Assembly (NCBI GenBank): GCA_028289725.1
Contig: JANQOH010000096.1
Coordinates: forward strand, 1-7,055
From: Alphaproteobacteria bacterium
GTDB lineage: Bacteria > Pseudomonadota > Alphaproteobacteria > UBA7887
Direction: 5' to 3'
DNA: 7,055 nucleotides
The notes under the pieces are model-generated. The model was not told the DNA's origin. It saw only the letters and a program-made list of their open reading frames with translations, and made no database searches. A program made the position numbers and the translations under genes. Of this stretch, positions 6,905-7,055 are shown piece by piece (the first letter of the stretch is position 1; the number at the start of each line of letters is the position of its first letter).

Positions 6905-7055
6905 TTATGAGCGCGTCGAGAAGGTGTGCTCAGGTCCCGGAAAGGCGCCGGCGCGAACTTCTTCTGCGTAGAGGCGGGCGGCTTCGGCGATGCCGCTGCC
7001 AAGTTCGCCATAGCGCTTGACGAATTTGGGCTTGAAGTCGACGAACAGCCCGGCA
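6905..7055 (-). CDS. panB: 3-methyl-2-oxobutanoate hydroxymethyltransferase (ketopantoate hydroxymethyltransferase), C-terminal end
   Basis: The last 49 codons and TAA stop of a gene that begins beyond the right edge. Read on the minus strand, the tail contains LFVDFKPKFVKRYGELG, then a helix with AEEVRAGAFPGP, then EHTF near the end. The PKFVKRY segment and the FPGPEHTF ending are the hallmark C-terminus of PanB (Escherichia coli PanB ends in a closely similar YPGEEHSF). PanB is a cytosolic, Mg2+-dependent decameric enzyme that transfers a hydroxymethyl group from 5,10-methylene-tetrahydrofolate to 2-oxoisovalerate, the first committed step of pantothenate and coenzyme A synthesis. Only the tail is seen, so completeness and the neighbour panC cannot be judged. 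After the stop, 125 AT-rich bases separate it from the membrane-protein gene. Confidence 0.88.
   Translation of the reverse strand, partial: AGLFVDFKPKFVKRYGELGSGIAEAARLYAEEVRAGAFPGPEHTFSTRS

Noticed and set aside
1..7055. Insertion sequences, CRISPR arrays, tRNAs, phage or toxin-antitoxin genes
   Set aside because: Looking through both strands I saw no transposase motif, no regularly spaced repeats, no tRNA-like cloverleaf and no small two-gene toxin pair.

Overview
The window is a GC-rich bacterial chromosomal stretch with about seven genes. It suggests an alphaproteobacterium: the protein-coding parts use many G/C-ending codons, and TypA, PanB and the enolase-superfamily protein all have an alphaproteobacterial look. 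That placement is an impression from protein style, not a computed assignment. No mobile element, rRNA, tRNA or CRISPR array is visible.

Layout, left to right. Positions 2-520 (+) hold the C-terminal part of a short-chain dehydrogenase/reductase (SDR) whose N-terminus lies outside the window. It converges, with a 53 bp gap, on an alpha/beta hydrolase with a long N-terminal extension (574-1959, -; possible GTG start at 2055). Upstream of that on the same strand lies typA/bipA (2184-4025, -), a complete translational GTPase. An extended-SDR NAD-dependent epimerase/dehydratase-like protein (4047-4991, -) ends only 21 bp before typA begins. Next is an enolase-superfamily enzyme with the full mandelate racemase-type catalytic set (5079-6215, -, GTG start). 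Then comes a small AT-rich gene for a four-helix membrane protein (6333-6779, -). At the right edge are the last 49 codons of panB (6905-7055, -). Every gene except the SDR is on the minus strand, so transcription runs right to left. No stretch longer than 300 bp lacks a gene; the longest gap is about 224 bp, between typA and the favoured hydrolase start.

How the genes may work together. The enolase-superfamily enzyme and the epimerase-like SDR lie head to tail, 87 bp apart. Together they suggest carbohydrate or sugar-acid metabolism, perhaps by analogy with the uronate dehydrogenase plus galactarolactone cycloisomerase route, but substrates cannot be read from the sequence. TypA (ribosome and stress related) and PanB (pantothenate synthesis) are housekeeping genes with no obvious link to that pair. 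The membrane-protein gene differs in base composition (about 40% GC over much of its length, against roughly 60-70% in parts of its neighbours) and may be a lineage-specific or acquired gene.

I do not see a clear undescribed multi-gene system. The points most worth a second look are the enolase/epimerase pair, the AT-rich membrane-protein gene, the extended hydrolase and the symmetric sequences in the gaps upstream of the enzyme genes.
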